Shown piece after piece: positions 7,004 through 13,208 of a stretch of DNA of 15,144 nucleotides (within the stretch, counting starts at the first letter, position 1; each line of letters starts with the position of its first letter). The notes beneath the pieces were generated by a model. It was not told the origin of the DNA and did not search any database. It worked only from the letters and a program-made list of their open reading frames with translations. The stretch spans positions 1 to 15,144 of the forward strand of contig JBIQIQ010000050.1 in the NCBI GenBank assembly GCA_044507975.1. Reading direction: 5' to 3'. The DNA is from DASRWD01 sp044507975. Lineage in GTDB: Bacteria > Deinococcota > Deinococci > Deinococcales > Trueperaceae. The position numbers and the translations under genes were made by a program.

Positions 7004-7919
7004 NNNNNNNNNNNNNNNNNNNNNNNNNNNNNNNNNNNNNNNNNNNNNNNNNNNNNNNNNNNNNNNNNNNNNNNNNNNNNNNNNNNNNNNNNNNNNNNNN
7101 NNNCGCCTCGAGCCGGATGGCCTCGCCGCGCAGCCTGCCGATCGTCTCGGGGGCGATCGTCGCCCGGCCGTGTGCGGCGTCGAGGCTGGCCCGCAGCGCG
7201 GAGAGCGGCGTGCGGAGCTCGTGAGCGGCGTACTCGAGGAAGCGCCTCTCGCGCACGCGCTGATCCTGGAGGCGCTCGAGGAGGTCGCTGTAGGCGCGCG
7301 CCAGCTTCGCCGGCTCGTCGCGCCCCTCGATCGGCGGCACCACGACGTCCTCGCTCGGCGCGCTGACGGCGGTGGTGAGGGTGCGCAGCGGCCTCAGGGC
7401 CAGGCCTGCCAGGAACCAGGCGAGAGCGCCGGCCGAGAGCGTGAGCCCGAGGGTGAGCGGCACGGCCAGCCGCGCGTACTGGGCCAAGGTCTCACGCAGG
7501 CCCGCCAGTGGCCGACCGACCTGCACGGTGATGCCATCGCCGGGGTCGTGGAGGGTCGAGACGCGCCAGCCCGAGACGGTGCGGGTGCCGCGACCCTCGA
7601 CGATCCCCGTGGGGTCGAGGGGGCGAGGGGCGTCGAGCACCCCGCCTTCCCAGAGGAGCTGGCCGGCCTGGTAGACCTGGGCGGAGCGCACGCCCGTCTC
7701 GTCGGTCAGGTAGGTCTCGACGACCGGGGGCACGCGCACGGCGAGGTCGCCGCGCAGGACGACGGCCTCGTGTATGACCTCGGCGAGGATGGCGCTCTCC
7801 CTGTCGAGGGTCTGGTTGGAGCCGGTGACGAGCGCGCTGTAGGTCAGCGTCAGGCCCAGGCTCACGCCGCCCAGCACGAGCAGGGAGGCCACGAGCGCCA
7901 TGCGGACGCGTAGGGTCAC
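6911..7919 (-). CDS. Sensor histidine kinase (interrupted by scaffold gap)
   Basis: Starts at GTG 7919 with GGGGGAGG 7 nt upstream, overlapping the regulator stop by 4 nt. The first 272 residues show TM1 (about 7-30), an extracytoplasmic sensor region (31-148) without a recognised domain, TM2 (about 150-173), a HAMP-like segment (174-225) and the HisKA phospho-acceptor box RFLEYAAHELRTPLSALRAS with His233. The sequence then enters the gap (7004-7103). The left contig carries the end of a kinase ATPase domain, AVAAAHDAALELDGEVG then TARLTFRPPPA and a TGA at 6911-6913. The two parts are out of frame across 100 N, and most of the ATPase domain (N, G1, G2 boxes) is missing, so the true gap should be some hundreds of bases. 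It probably phosphorylates the adjacent OmpR-family regulator. Signal unknown. Confidence 0.85.
7004..7103. other. Scaffold gap (100 N) inside the histidine kinase gene
   Basis: Exactly 100 undetermined bases. Kinase sequence lies on both sides in the same orientation but in different frames, which shows that the length is a placeholder. The missing content should be most of the HATPase domain. Confidence 0.98.
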
Positions 7920-8584
7920 GGCCTCGCCTCCCCCGGGAACCGGTAGCCGAGGCCGCGCACGGTCTCGACGATCTCGTCGCCGAGCTTGCGCCGCAGGTTC
8001 TTCACGTAGACGTCGACGAGGTTGCTGGGTGTCTCAAAACCGGCGCCCCACACGCGGTCGAGGATCTCCTCCCGCTTGAACACCTTGCCGGGCGCCAGCA
8101 GCATGAGCTCGAGCACCTCGATCTCCTTGGCTGTCAGCCTCACCGGCTCGTCGCCCTTCGTCACGCTGCGCGCGCCCGGGTCGAAGACGACGTCGCGCCA
8201 GGCGACGACGCGGGGGCGCACGTCGCCGCGGCGGCCCAGCGCCCGCAGGCGCGCCACCAGCTCGGGGAGCGCGAACGGCTTGGCGAGGTAGTCGTCGCCG
8301 TGGTCGAGGCCCCGCACGCGGTCGGGCAGGCTCTCACGGGCTGTGAGGAACAGGATCGGCTGGCGGAAGTCGGCCTCGCGCACGGCCGCTGCCCACTCGA
8401 AGCCGGCCTCGTCTCCCTCGGGGAGCATGACGTCGAGCAGCACCAGGTCGACGGGGCCCGACCACAGCGCCTCCCAGGCCTCCTGGGCGGAGCCGGCGAC
8501 GCGCGTGGAGAAGCCGTGGTGGCTCAGCGCCTCGTCGATGGTGGAGGCGAGGGCGCTGTCGTCCTCGACGATCAACAGGTTCAA
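7916..8584 (-). CDS. OmpR/PhoB-family response regulator
   Basis: 222 residues. The start is a TTG at 8584 with GGAGGG about 8 nt upstream; no better ATG/GTG is available before the receiver begins (MNLLIVEDD). Receiver residues are complete: acidic pair Asp8/Asp9, phospho-acceptor Asp51 in LVLLDVMLP, Thr81 (FLTARES) and Lys102 in AKPF. The loop reads GLDHGDDYL, one residue shorter than the usual GLDAGADDYL. The C-terminal winged helix (about 125-217) has RLTAKEIEVLELMLLAPGKV and the recognition/wing part NLVDVYVKNLRRKLGD then VETVRGLGYRF. It is co-transcribed with the downstream kinase (GTGA overlap). Both its own promoter region and that of the divergent DUF192-like gene contain TTCAC-N6-TTCAC tandem boxes, so it probably controls both. 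Confidence 0.94.
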   Translation of the reverse strand: MNLLIVEDDSALASTIDEALSHHGFSTRVAGSAQEAWEALWSGPVDLVLLDVMLPEGDEAGFEWAAAVREADFRQPILFLTARESLPDRVRGLDHGDDYLAKPFALPELVARLRALGRRGDVRPRVVAWRDVVFDPGARSVTKGDEPVRLTAKEIEVLELMLLAPGKVFKREEILDRVWGAGFETPSNLVDVYVKNLRRKLGDEIVETVRGLGYRFPGEARP

Positions 8585-8663
8585 GCGGTCCCTCCGCGCG
8601 CCCCGTGGTCGGCTCGGGCTCCGGCGTGCGAGCCGAGGGCGCGTCGCACGATTCTCGCCCGTC

Positions 8664-8682
8664 GTGAAGCGAGGGTGAAGCG
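8664..8682 (-). promoter_or_regulatory. Tandem response-regulator box for the two-component operon
   Basis: Read on the minus strand this is CGCTTCACCCTCGCTTCAC: two CGCTTCAC units with an 11-bp period (TTCAC-N6-TTCAC). An 11-bp tandem repeat is the geometry used by OmpR/PhoB dimers binding head to tail. It lies about 80 bp upstream of the regulator's TTG start and just upstream of a possible -10 GAGAAT, as expected for autoactivation. Binder inferred, repeat seen. Confidence 0.65.
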
Positions 8683-8712
8683 GCCTCGCGCCCCGGCAGA
8701 GGCGGTCGAGGG

Positions 8713-8731
8713 CGCTTCACTTTCGGTTCAC
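8713..8731 (+). promoter_or_regulatory. Tandem response-regulator box for the DUF192-like gene
   Basis: CGCTTCACTTTCGGTTCAC: two 8-bp units differing at one base, with an 11-bp period, identical in design to the box facing the other way at 8664-8682. It is oriented towards the DUF192-like gene, about 97 bp before its ATG. This makes that gene a probable direct target of the adjacent OmpR-family regulator. Confidence 0.65.
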
Positions 8732-8828
8732 CCGGTCGTGGGCACCATACGCGCACCGGGAACCGCAGACGCCGAGCCGCCCGATCGCCGGGAGGCAGCC
8801 GTCACCCACCCCGGCAACGGAGGACACG

Positions 8829-9410
8829 ATGCAAGCGACCGCCACCGCCGCCAGCCCACAGAACCTCCTCGACCGCCTGCGCTGGAACGACCTGGTCCTG
8901 CCCTGGCTGCTGCGCCTCGCCTTCCTCGGCGTGGGCGTGCTGATCGGCATGTACATGCTCGCCCCGCGCCAGACAAGGGCCAGTGAGACCTACGTTCCCC
9001 CGGCCTACGCCGCGCTGCCCAACGCCGTCTTCGCGATCGGCGACGGCGAGGGCTCCTCGGTCATGCTCCCTGGCAAGATCGCCGACACCGTCGCCTCGCG
9101 CAACGTCGGCTTCAAGGACGTCGGCCCCAAGGCGATGGAGAACGAGCTCCTCCTCTTCCAGCTCACCCGCGCGACGACCGCTCGCGTCACCTACCTGACC
9201 GAAGGCGCCAGGGTCCCGCTGCAGGCGGCGGTGTTCTCCGACGCCGGCGAGGTCGTGGCGGTCCACGACGTCGCGCTCGGTACCGACCGGCTCGCCGTGC
9301 CGGAGGCGCACCGTTGGATCCTGCTCGCCAGGCACGGGACCTTCGAGGCGCTGGGCATCGGGCTCGGCTCGACGATCGACCCCGAGAGCGTGCGCAAGGT
9401 CAACTACTAG
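8829..9410 (+). CDS. Membrane-anchored DUF192-like protein
   Basis: 193 residues; ATG at 8829 with GGAGGA 4 nt upstream. Residues 1-22 are cytoplasmic, then one hydrophobic segment (about 24-44, LPWLLRLAFLGVGVLIGMYML) acts as signal anchor, leaving the rest outside. Residues about 76-185 resemble the DUF192 (COG1430) fold: ADTVASRNVGFKDV corresponds to the A-x-T-x-x-x-R-x-x-G-L region, ENELLLFQL to the M-L-F-x-F segment, VPLQAAVFSDAGEVVAVH to the P-L-D-x-x-F-x-D-x-x-G-x-V core, and ALGIGLGST to the C-terminal G-I-x-x-G-D part. The match is at motif-spacing level and divergent. DUF192 proteins have no settled function, though halocyte/envelope roles have been proposed only by context. It is divergent from a two-component system whose likely binding box lies upstream, so it is probably an envelope-stress or signal-responsive protein. 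Confidence 0.72.
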   Translation: MQATATAASPQNLLDRLRWNDLVLPWLLRLAFLGVGVLIGMYMLAPRQTRASETYVPPAYAALPNAVFAIGDGEGSSVMLPGKIADTVASRNVGFKDVGPKAMENELLLFQLTRATTARVTYLTEGARVPLQAAVFSDAGEVVAVHDVALGTDRLAVPEAHRWILLARHGTFEALGIGLGSTIDPESVRKVNY

Positions 9411-9444
9411 CGCGGGCGGCGTTCGCCGTCGGCGGTTCACGGGT

Positions 9445-9480
9445 GGCGGTGAGGGCTTCGGCTCTCACCGCCGCTCCGTT
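9445..9480 (+). terminator. Terminator-like hairpin with TTCG tetraloop
   Basis: Stem GGCGGTGAGGGC (9445-9456) pairs with GCTCTCACCGCC (9461-9472) over 12 bp with a single G-T wobble. The loop is TTCG, the unusually stable UUCG tetraloop closed by C-G. A short GTTT follows at the end of the region (tail starts GCTCCGTTT). It lies 34 bp after the DUF192-like stop and should end that transcript before the BON gene. Confidence 0.75.
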
Positions 9481-9628
9481 TCGGGACCGGCTCCGCATGC
9501 CTCCAATGTGGCTCCGGACCCCGTTCGAGCCGTCTGGGCCGCTCAGAACTCTACTCCTAGGTTGCGCCTTCTCAGTCTGGCCGTCTCTAGCCTGCGCGCA
9601 GGCCCCATCGGCCGAGAAGGAGGACGGC
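9473..9628 (+). other. Leader/promoter region of the BON-domain gene
   Basis: 156 bp without a convincing sigma-70 promoter: TTGCGC (9562-9567) and TAGCCT (9588-9593) are 20 bp apart, too wide. A perfect 14-bp palindrome GCCTGCGCGCAGGC (9590-9603) sits just before the Shine-Dalgarno AAGGAGG (9617-9623, 5 nt before the ATG). It may be a regulator site or a small leader hairpin. Confidence 0.35.
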
Positions 9629-10780
9629 ATGTCTGCAGATCGTGATCGCGACCGCTGGAACCGCAGGGACCGCCACGAGGACGACCGCGGCTTCTGGGAG
9701 CGCGCGGGTGACGAGGTCCGCTCCTGGTTCGGCGACGAGGACGACGACAGGCGCTACATGGAGGGCGGGTACCGCGGCGGCAGGGGCTACGGCGGAGAGG
9801 GACGCTCGCGCGAGGACGCCGGCTACGGCGGCATGCGCGGCCGTGGCGACATGGAGCGCGGCCGCCACGGCGACTACGGCCAGATGGCGCGCTCCGGGCG
9901 CGGCTGGTCCGGCGGCGAACGCTCAGACTGGGCCGATCGCATGGACTCCCCCTGGCGCGGCGACCGTTCCGGCTCGGGCGCCGGCGGCCGCTACGGCCCC
10001 GGGTTCTCCGAGCGGTACGGATCGGGAGAGTGGTACGGCGGCGAGGAGTCGGGGCGCAGCGGCCGCAGCGACTTCGGCGGCAGCGCGGGCCAGGGCGCGT
10101 ACGGCATCGGCCCCGAGGGCTACGGCGGAGCCGGCGCGGGGCGCTACGGCTCCATGGGTCAGGGAGGCTCGAGGGGCAGGGGCTTCGGACGCCAAGGCGG
10201 CCGAGAGGGCGGCCAGAGCTACGGGCAGCAGGAGCACATGGGGAGCGACCGCTACGGCACCAGCTGGGGCGCATCCGACTGGCAGGAGCAGTCGGCGCGG
10301 CGCGGAGGCCAGTTCGCCGGTCGGGGCCCGTCGGGCTACAAGCGCTCGGCCGAGCGCATCACCGAGGACGTGAACGAGGCCCTGACCTGGGACGGGGACG
10401 TCGACGCCAGCCAGATCCAGGTCAGGGTCGAGGGCGACGAGGTCATCCTCGAGGGCACCGTCGACAGCCGCCGTGCCAAGCGGGCCGCCGAAGAGGCTGC
10501 CGAGCGCGTGCGCGGCGTCAGCGACGTCCACAACCGCCTGCGCGTCGAGGCCCGCCAGGACGATTCCGGCTGGAGCAGCGTGGGCCAGGCGGGGCAGGGG
10601 CAGAGCCAGTCCTCGCGCGGCGGCTCGGGCCAGTCGGGCCAGCTCTCGCAGAGCGGCGCTTCGGGCTCGTCGTCCCAGCGCGGCTCCGGGCAGGGCGCCT
10701 CCGGCTCCGAGGGCTCGGCCCAGGACTCCTCCCGCAGCGACGCGGGCGAGGGCTCCGGCAACGGCTCGCGCCGCACCTGA
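9629..10780 (+). CDS. BON-domain protein with long Gly/Arg/Ser-rich region
   Basis: 383 residues from ATG 9629, chosen because AAGGAGG lies 5 nt upstream. Layout: a charged N-terminus with the motif GFWERAGDEVRSWFGDEDDD (21-40), a signature seen in a family of BON-containing stress proteins; a Gly/Arg/Tyr/Ser-rich disordered region (about 41-235); the bridge GRGPSGYKRSAERI (231-244); one BON domain (about 240-308) with VEGDEVILEGTVDSRRAKRA and the end GVSDVHNRLRV; and a Gln/Ser/Gly-rich tail (309-383). No signal peptide in the chosen frame, so the product would be cytoplasmic, although BON domains often act at the envelope or bind phospholipid. Proteins of this layout are usually linked to osmotic or desiccation stress (family knowledge, general). 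It is isolated by a terminator upstream and a convergent gene downstream. Confidence 0.88.
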   Translation: MSADRDRDRWNRRDRHEDDRGFWERAGDEVRSWFGDEDDDRRYMEGGYRGGRGYGGEGRSREDAGYGGMRGRGDMERGRHGDYGQMARSGRGWSGGERSDWADRMDSPWRGDRSGSGAGGRYGPGFSERYGSGEWYGGEESGRSGRSDFGGSAGQGAYGIGPEGYGGAGAGRYGSMGQGGSRGRGFGRQGGREGGQSYGQQEHMGSDRYGTSWGASDWQEQSARRGGQFAGRGPSGYKRSAERITEDVNEALTWDGDVDASQIQVRVEGDEVILEGTVDSRRAKRAAEEAAERVRGVSDVHNRLRVEARQDDSGWSSVGQAGQGQSQSSRGGSGQSGQLSQSGASGSSSQRGSGQGASGSEGSAQDSSRSDAGEGSGNGSRRT

Positions 10781-10834
10781 GCCTCGAGCGGGTCGAGCTA
10801 CGCCTCGGCCTCAGCGCACCGCGAAGCCGTGACG

Positions 10835-10868
10835 GGCGCCGGCTCTCTCAGTCGAGGGGGCCGGCGCC
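10835..10868. terminator. Convergent-junction hairpin (BON gene / DUF1684 gene)
   Basis: Perfect 9-bp inverted repeat GGCGCCGGC (10835-10843) / GCCGGCGCC (10860-10868) with a 16-nt loop that contains the stop codon of the minus-strand gene. No T-tract on either side. It lies between two convergent genes and could stop transcription from both sides, possibly with Rho. Confidence 0.45.
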
Positions 10869-11574
10869 TTCGGCGTAGCGCTCGCCCGCCCTCACCTCGA
10901 AGGGGAGCCGGTTCTCCTCGGGCGGCACCGGGCACGTGGCGTACGGCGTGTGCGCGCACGGCGGGTGATGAGCGAGGTTGAAGTCGAGGACGATGCGGCC
11001 GTCCACGGGCCCGTCGACGTTGAGGAACCTGCCGCCACCGTAGGTCTCGCTGACGTTGGTAGCGTCGCGGAAGTTGAAGAAGAGCCGACCCGGAGCGCCC
11101 GCGGGCGTAGCGACCAGCGCCTGACGCCTGCCGGAGTGCTCGAAGACGGCGCGGCCCGACACCGCCACGTCGGACACCTGGCCCAACGCGTTGACGATCG
11201 CGATGGTCTCGCCCGGGAGGCCTGGCACCCACTCCGCCTCGACGACCCAGCCGGGGTCGGGGTCGAACCAGGCGACGTGCGCCTCCGGGTCTCGCGCCTG
11301 GGACAGGCGCGGGTCGTAGACNNNNNNNNNNNNNNNNNNNNNNNNNNNNNNNNNNNNNNNNNNNNNNNNNNNNNNNNNNNNNNNNNNNNNNNNNNNNNNN
11401 NNNNNNNNNNNNNNNNNNNNNCAGCCAGTCGAGCGAGGCGATGGCCCACCAGCCGTAGGGAGCCGCGAGCTTGGCCACGTACTGCTCGCGGAAGCGCGCC
11501 ACGCTGGCGGCGTGCTCGTCTCGCGGCTCAGCTTGCTCCGGCGCGGAGGCCGCGTTTCGGGAAGGAAGGCTCAT
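10848..11574 (-). CDS. DUF1684 domain protein (interrupted by scaffold gap)
   Basis: The ATG is the complement of 11572-11574; the first 51 residues (MSLPSRNAAS...) lead into FREQYVAKLAAPYGWWAIASLDWL, the usual DUF1684 opening of a charged helix followed by S-P-Y-G and L-x-W-L. A 100-N gap (11322-11421) follows. The right half resumes at VYDPRLSQARDP and carries the family hallmarks: a GRLFFNFRDATNVSETYGGGRFL segment, VLDFNLAHHPPCAHTPYATC (about 45 residues before the end) and PPEENRLPFEVRAGERY, ending in GPLD. The halves are out of frame across the gap and roughly 50-60 residues are missing. The DUF1684 function is unsettled. No Shine-Dalgarno is visible, but TAGAAT lies 8 nt before the ATG, so the mRNA may be leaderless. 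No signal peptide. Confidence 0.85.
11322..11421. other. Scaffold gap (100 N) inside the DUF1684 gene
   Basis: Exactly 100 undetermined bases. The flanking coding parts belong to one DUF1684 gene but are out of frame, so the true length differs from 100. Confidence 0.98.
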
Positions 11575-11582
11575 GACCACCG

Positions 11583-11588
11583 ATTCTA
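11583..11588 (-). promoter_or_regulatory. -10 box of a probable leaderless promoter for the DUF1684 gene
   Basis: On the minus strand TAGAAT (5 of 6 to TATAAT) lies 8 nt before the ATG and there is no Shine-Dalgarno between them, so transcription would start at or within two bases of the start codon. No clear -35 is seen. Confidence 0.45.
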
Positions 11589-11692
11589 GGCAGGTTCCTC
11601 GGTGCCGCCATGTCGTGAAGACCCCTCTTCGGCGGGCGGTGCGCATCGGCCTCGGAGACCTCGCTCGGGTCGGAGGTGAGCGTTCCGCTCGT

Positions 11693-12277
11693 CTAGGCCA
11701 GTGAGGGAGCCACCGCCCTCAGGGCATCGTCCAGCGCCGCGACGGTGAAGGAGAAGCTGTCGTCGACGCTGAGCTGGAGCCCGAACCCTTGGGAGGCCTC
11801 GAGCACGGCGAACCCGTGGAGCGCCGCGCGCACCATGCGGGTCGCGTGAACGGCGTCCGCGCCTGCGAGACCGTAGCCGCGCAGCACGGCGAGCACCACC
11901 TCCACGGTGGCGGTCCCAGCGGCCTGCAGCTCGGCGTCATCCCCCTCTGTCGAGCGCGTCGTGAGCTCGTAGAACCCCGGGCGGCGGCGGGCGAAGCGCC
12001 GGTAGGCGCCCGCGAGCGACGCGAGCGCCTCGCTCCCGGACCTGCCCACCGCGGCGTCCGCGAGCTCCTGTCGCAGCGCGGTGACCGCCCGCAGCCTCAG
12101 AGCGCGGAGCAGGCCGGCCTGACCGTCGACGTGGTTGTAGAGCGAGGGCGAACGGATCCCCAGCCGCTTGGCCAGCGCCGCGAGGGTGAGGCCCGCGGCG
12201 CCCGTCTCGTCTACCAGCTCCACGGCGGCGTCGAGCACGGCGTCGCGCGTCAGGCGACGGCCGACGGCCCTAGCCAC
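11693..12277 (-). CDS. TetR-family regulator (WHG-type C-terminal domain)
   Basis: 194 residues from a GTG (complement 12275-12277) that overlaps the hydrolase stop by 8 nt, so translation is coupled. HTH at about residues 9-58: RDAVLDAAVELVDETGAAGLT then LAALAKRLGIRSPSLYNHV, the variant recognition segment S-P-S-L-Y-N-H-V. The C-terminal half (about 85-180), with PGFYELTTR, RMVRAALHGFAVLEASQGFGL and DDSFSFTVAALDDALRA, matches the TetR_C_33/WHG type. It is the second gene of the hydrolase operon. The operon promoter carries two 15-bp quasi-palindromes and it is the obvious candidate to bind them, controlling its own level. Ligand unknown, probably a hydrolase substrate or related small molecule. 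Confidence 0.92.
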   Translation of the reverse strand: MARAVGRRLTRDAVLDAAVELVDETGAAGLTLAALAKRLGIRSPSLYNHVDGQAGLLRALRLRAVTALRQELADAAVGRSGSEALASLAGAYRRFARRRPGFYELTTRSTEGDDAELQAAGTATVEVVLAVLRGYGLAGADAVHATRMVRAALHGFAVLEASQGFGLQLSVDDSFSFTVAALDDALRAVAPSLA

Positions 12278-13139
12278 CGAACGCCTCTGCGAGCGTCCCG
12301 CGGATCGCCGCGAGCGTCGCCTCGGGCACCTCGGCCTGCGGGTAGTGGCCCACGCCGGGGAGCATCACGTGGTCGCCCTCGAGCGCCTCGGCCACCTCTC
12401 TGGCCTCGCGCTCCGGGTCGGTGAAGTCGGGGTCGGCGCTGCCCATCACCACGACGGTGGGCGCCACGACGCGGGCCAGGCGCGCCTCGACCTCCGCGTC
12501 GGAGCGGGCCAAGAGGGCCTTCACGGCCTCGAAGCGTCCGGGCTCGGCGAGGTTCCGGCGCAGAGCCGCGCCGTACTCGGCGTGGTCGGCGGGCTTCCCG
12601 GACTTGAAGAGGGTGGAGTGGTAGGCGGTCCAAGCCCGTACGCGCCACGGACCACCGAGCATGAGCCCGAGGGCGAGGCTCAGAAGCGCGTTCGGGCGCT
12701 GCGGCCGAACGAAGGGGCCGAGCAGCGCCAGGCCGGCCACCGCCGAGGGGTTCTCGGCGGCGGCCCAGACCGCGGCGGCCGCTCCGAAGGAGTTGCCTAC
12801 CACGAACGCCGGGCCGCTCAGGCTGTCGATCAGGGCGAGGAGGTCCTGGCCGGCGGTCTCGGCGTCGTAGCGGTCCCAGCCCACGCTCGACTCCCCGTGC
12901 CCCCGGAGGTCGACGGTGACCGCGCGGAACCCGGCCTGAAAGAGCAGCGGGGCGAACGACCGGTACGACCGCCTGAGGTCGCCGAGGCCCGGCACCATGA
13001 CGACGAGGGGCCCCTCTCCTACCTCGTCGTAGGCGATCCTGCCCCCGGGCAGGTCGAGGTGCCGGGTGGTGGGGGCGGCGCTCTGCGCCGGCGTGGCGGC
13101 GGCGGGCTTGGAGGGCACCGGATCGAGCGTAGCTAACAT
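12270..13139 (-). CDS. Alpha/beta-fold hydrolase
   Basis: 289 residues from the ATG at 13139 (complement of 13137-13139). The frame is open 12 codons further upstream, but those codons overlap the promoter and operator, and -10 TATAAA lies 6 nt before this ATG, so a leaderless start here is preferred. Landmarks: oxyanion loop VPGLGDLRRSY (49-59), VDLRGHGES (76-84), nucleophile elbow G-N-S-F-G with Ser117, acid Asp236 (MGSADPDF; Asp238 alternative) and His265 in PGVGHYPQAE. A cap-domain-like helical stretch lies at 145-215. No signal peptide; the Ala/Pro-rich residues 8-25 look like a flexible tail. Likely an esterase, epoxide hydrolase-like or lactonase enzyme on a small organic substrate. 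It forms an operon with the overlapping downstream TetR gene. Confidence 0.9.
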   Translation of the reverse strand: MLATLDPVPSKPAAATPAQSAAPTTRHLDLPGGRIAYDEVGEGPLVVMVPGLGDLRRSYRSFAPLLFQAGFRAVTVDLRGHGESSVGWDRYDAETAGQDLLALIDSLSGPAFVVGNSFGAAAAVWAAAENPSAVAGLALLGPFVRPQRPNALLSLALGLMLGGPWRVRAWTAYHSTLFKSGKPADHAEYGAALRRNLAEPGRFEAVKALLARSDAEVEARLARVVAPTVVVMGSADPDFTDPEREAREVAEALEGDHVMLPGVGHYPQAEVPEATLAAIRGTLAEAFGG

Positions 13140-13167
13140 GATTAGTTTATAAACTAACAGCGTTAGT
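13132..13167 (-). promoter_or_regulatory. Double operator (two 15-bp quasi-palindromes, 21 bp apart)
   Basis: Site 1 GCTAACATGATTAGT (13132-13146) covers the start codon, and site 2 ACTAACAGCGTTAGT (13153-13167) lies between -35 and -10. Both follow CTAACAnnnTTAGT, with site 2 a perfect ACTAAC/GTTAGT inverted repeat. Their centres are 21 bp (two helical turns) apart. The right half of site 1 and the left half of site 2 together make the perfect 16-bp palindrome TTAGTTTATAAACTAA (13142-13157) over the -10 box. Two TetR dimers could bind on one face of the DNA and block the promoter. Confidence 0.7.
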
Positions 13168-13175
13168 CTAGTCAA
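13146..13175 (-). promoter_or_regulatory. Strong sigma-70-like leaderless promoter of the hydrolase-tetR operon
   Basis: On the minus strand -35 TTGACT (complement of 13170-13175), an 18-bp spacer and -10 TATAAA (complement of 13146-13151). Six bases (CTAATC) separate the -10 from the ATG, so the predicted first transcribed base is the A of the start codon. No Shine-Dalgarno is present. The AT-rich run stands out from the GC-rich surroundings. Confidence 0.7.
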
Positions 13176-13208
13176 GCGCCCGGGGACGGGCAGCCGTTCA
13201 GGCGCCGA

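Larger units (their letters stand above)
8585..8828. other. Divergent intergenic region between regulator and DUF192-like gene
   Basis: 244 bp. It holds two tandem 11-bp-period boxes in mirror arrangement (8664-8682 and 8713-8731). A GAGAAT 7 nt beyond the minus-strand box (complement of 8651-8656) could be the -10 of the regulator gene. On the plus side no good -10 is evident. Shine-Dalgarno GGAGGA (8819-8824) serves the gene at 8829. Confidence 0.6.

Noticed and set aside
6450..7919. A continuous 489-residue kinase reading through the gap
   Set aside because: The part left of the gap in that frame is Arg/Pro/Gly-rich nonsense; the true kinase end is in another frame and stops at 6911.
9497..9628. 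Upstream in-frame extension of the BON gene that looks like a signal peptide (LRTLLLGCAFSVWPSLACAQA)
   Set aside because: The frame is open by chance in GC-rich DNA; a strong Shine-Dalgarno (AAGGAGG) sits right before ATG 9629 and the protein from there starts with the usual charged N-terminus. A secreted form cannot be fully excluded.
13140..13175. TTG start at 13175 for the hydrolase, 12 codons upstream
   Set aside because: It coincides with the -35 box and operator, and the -10 box would lie inside the coding region; the ATG at 13139 fits a leaderless start.
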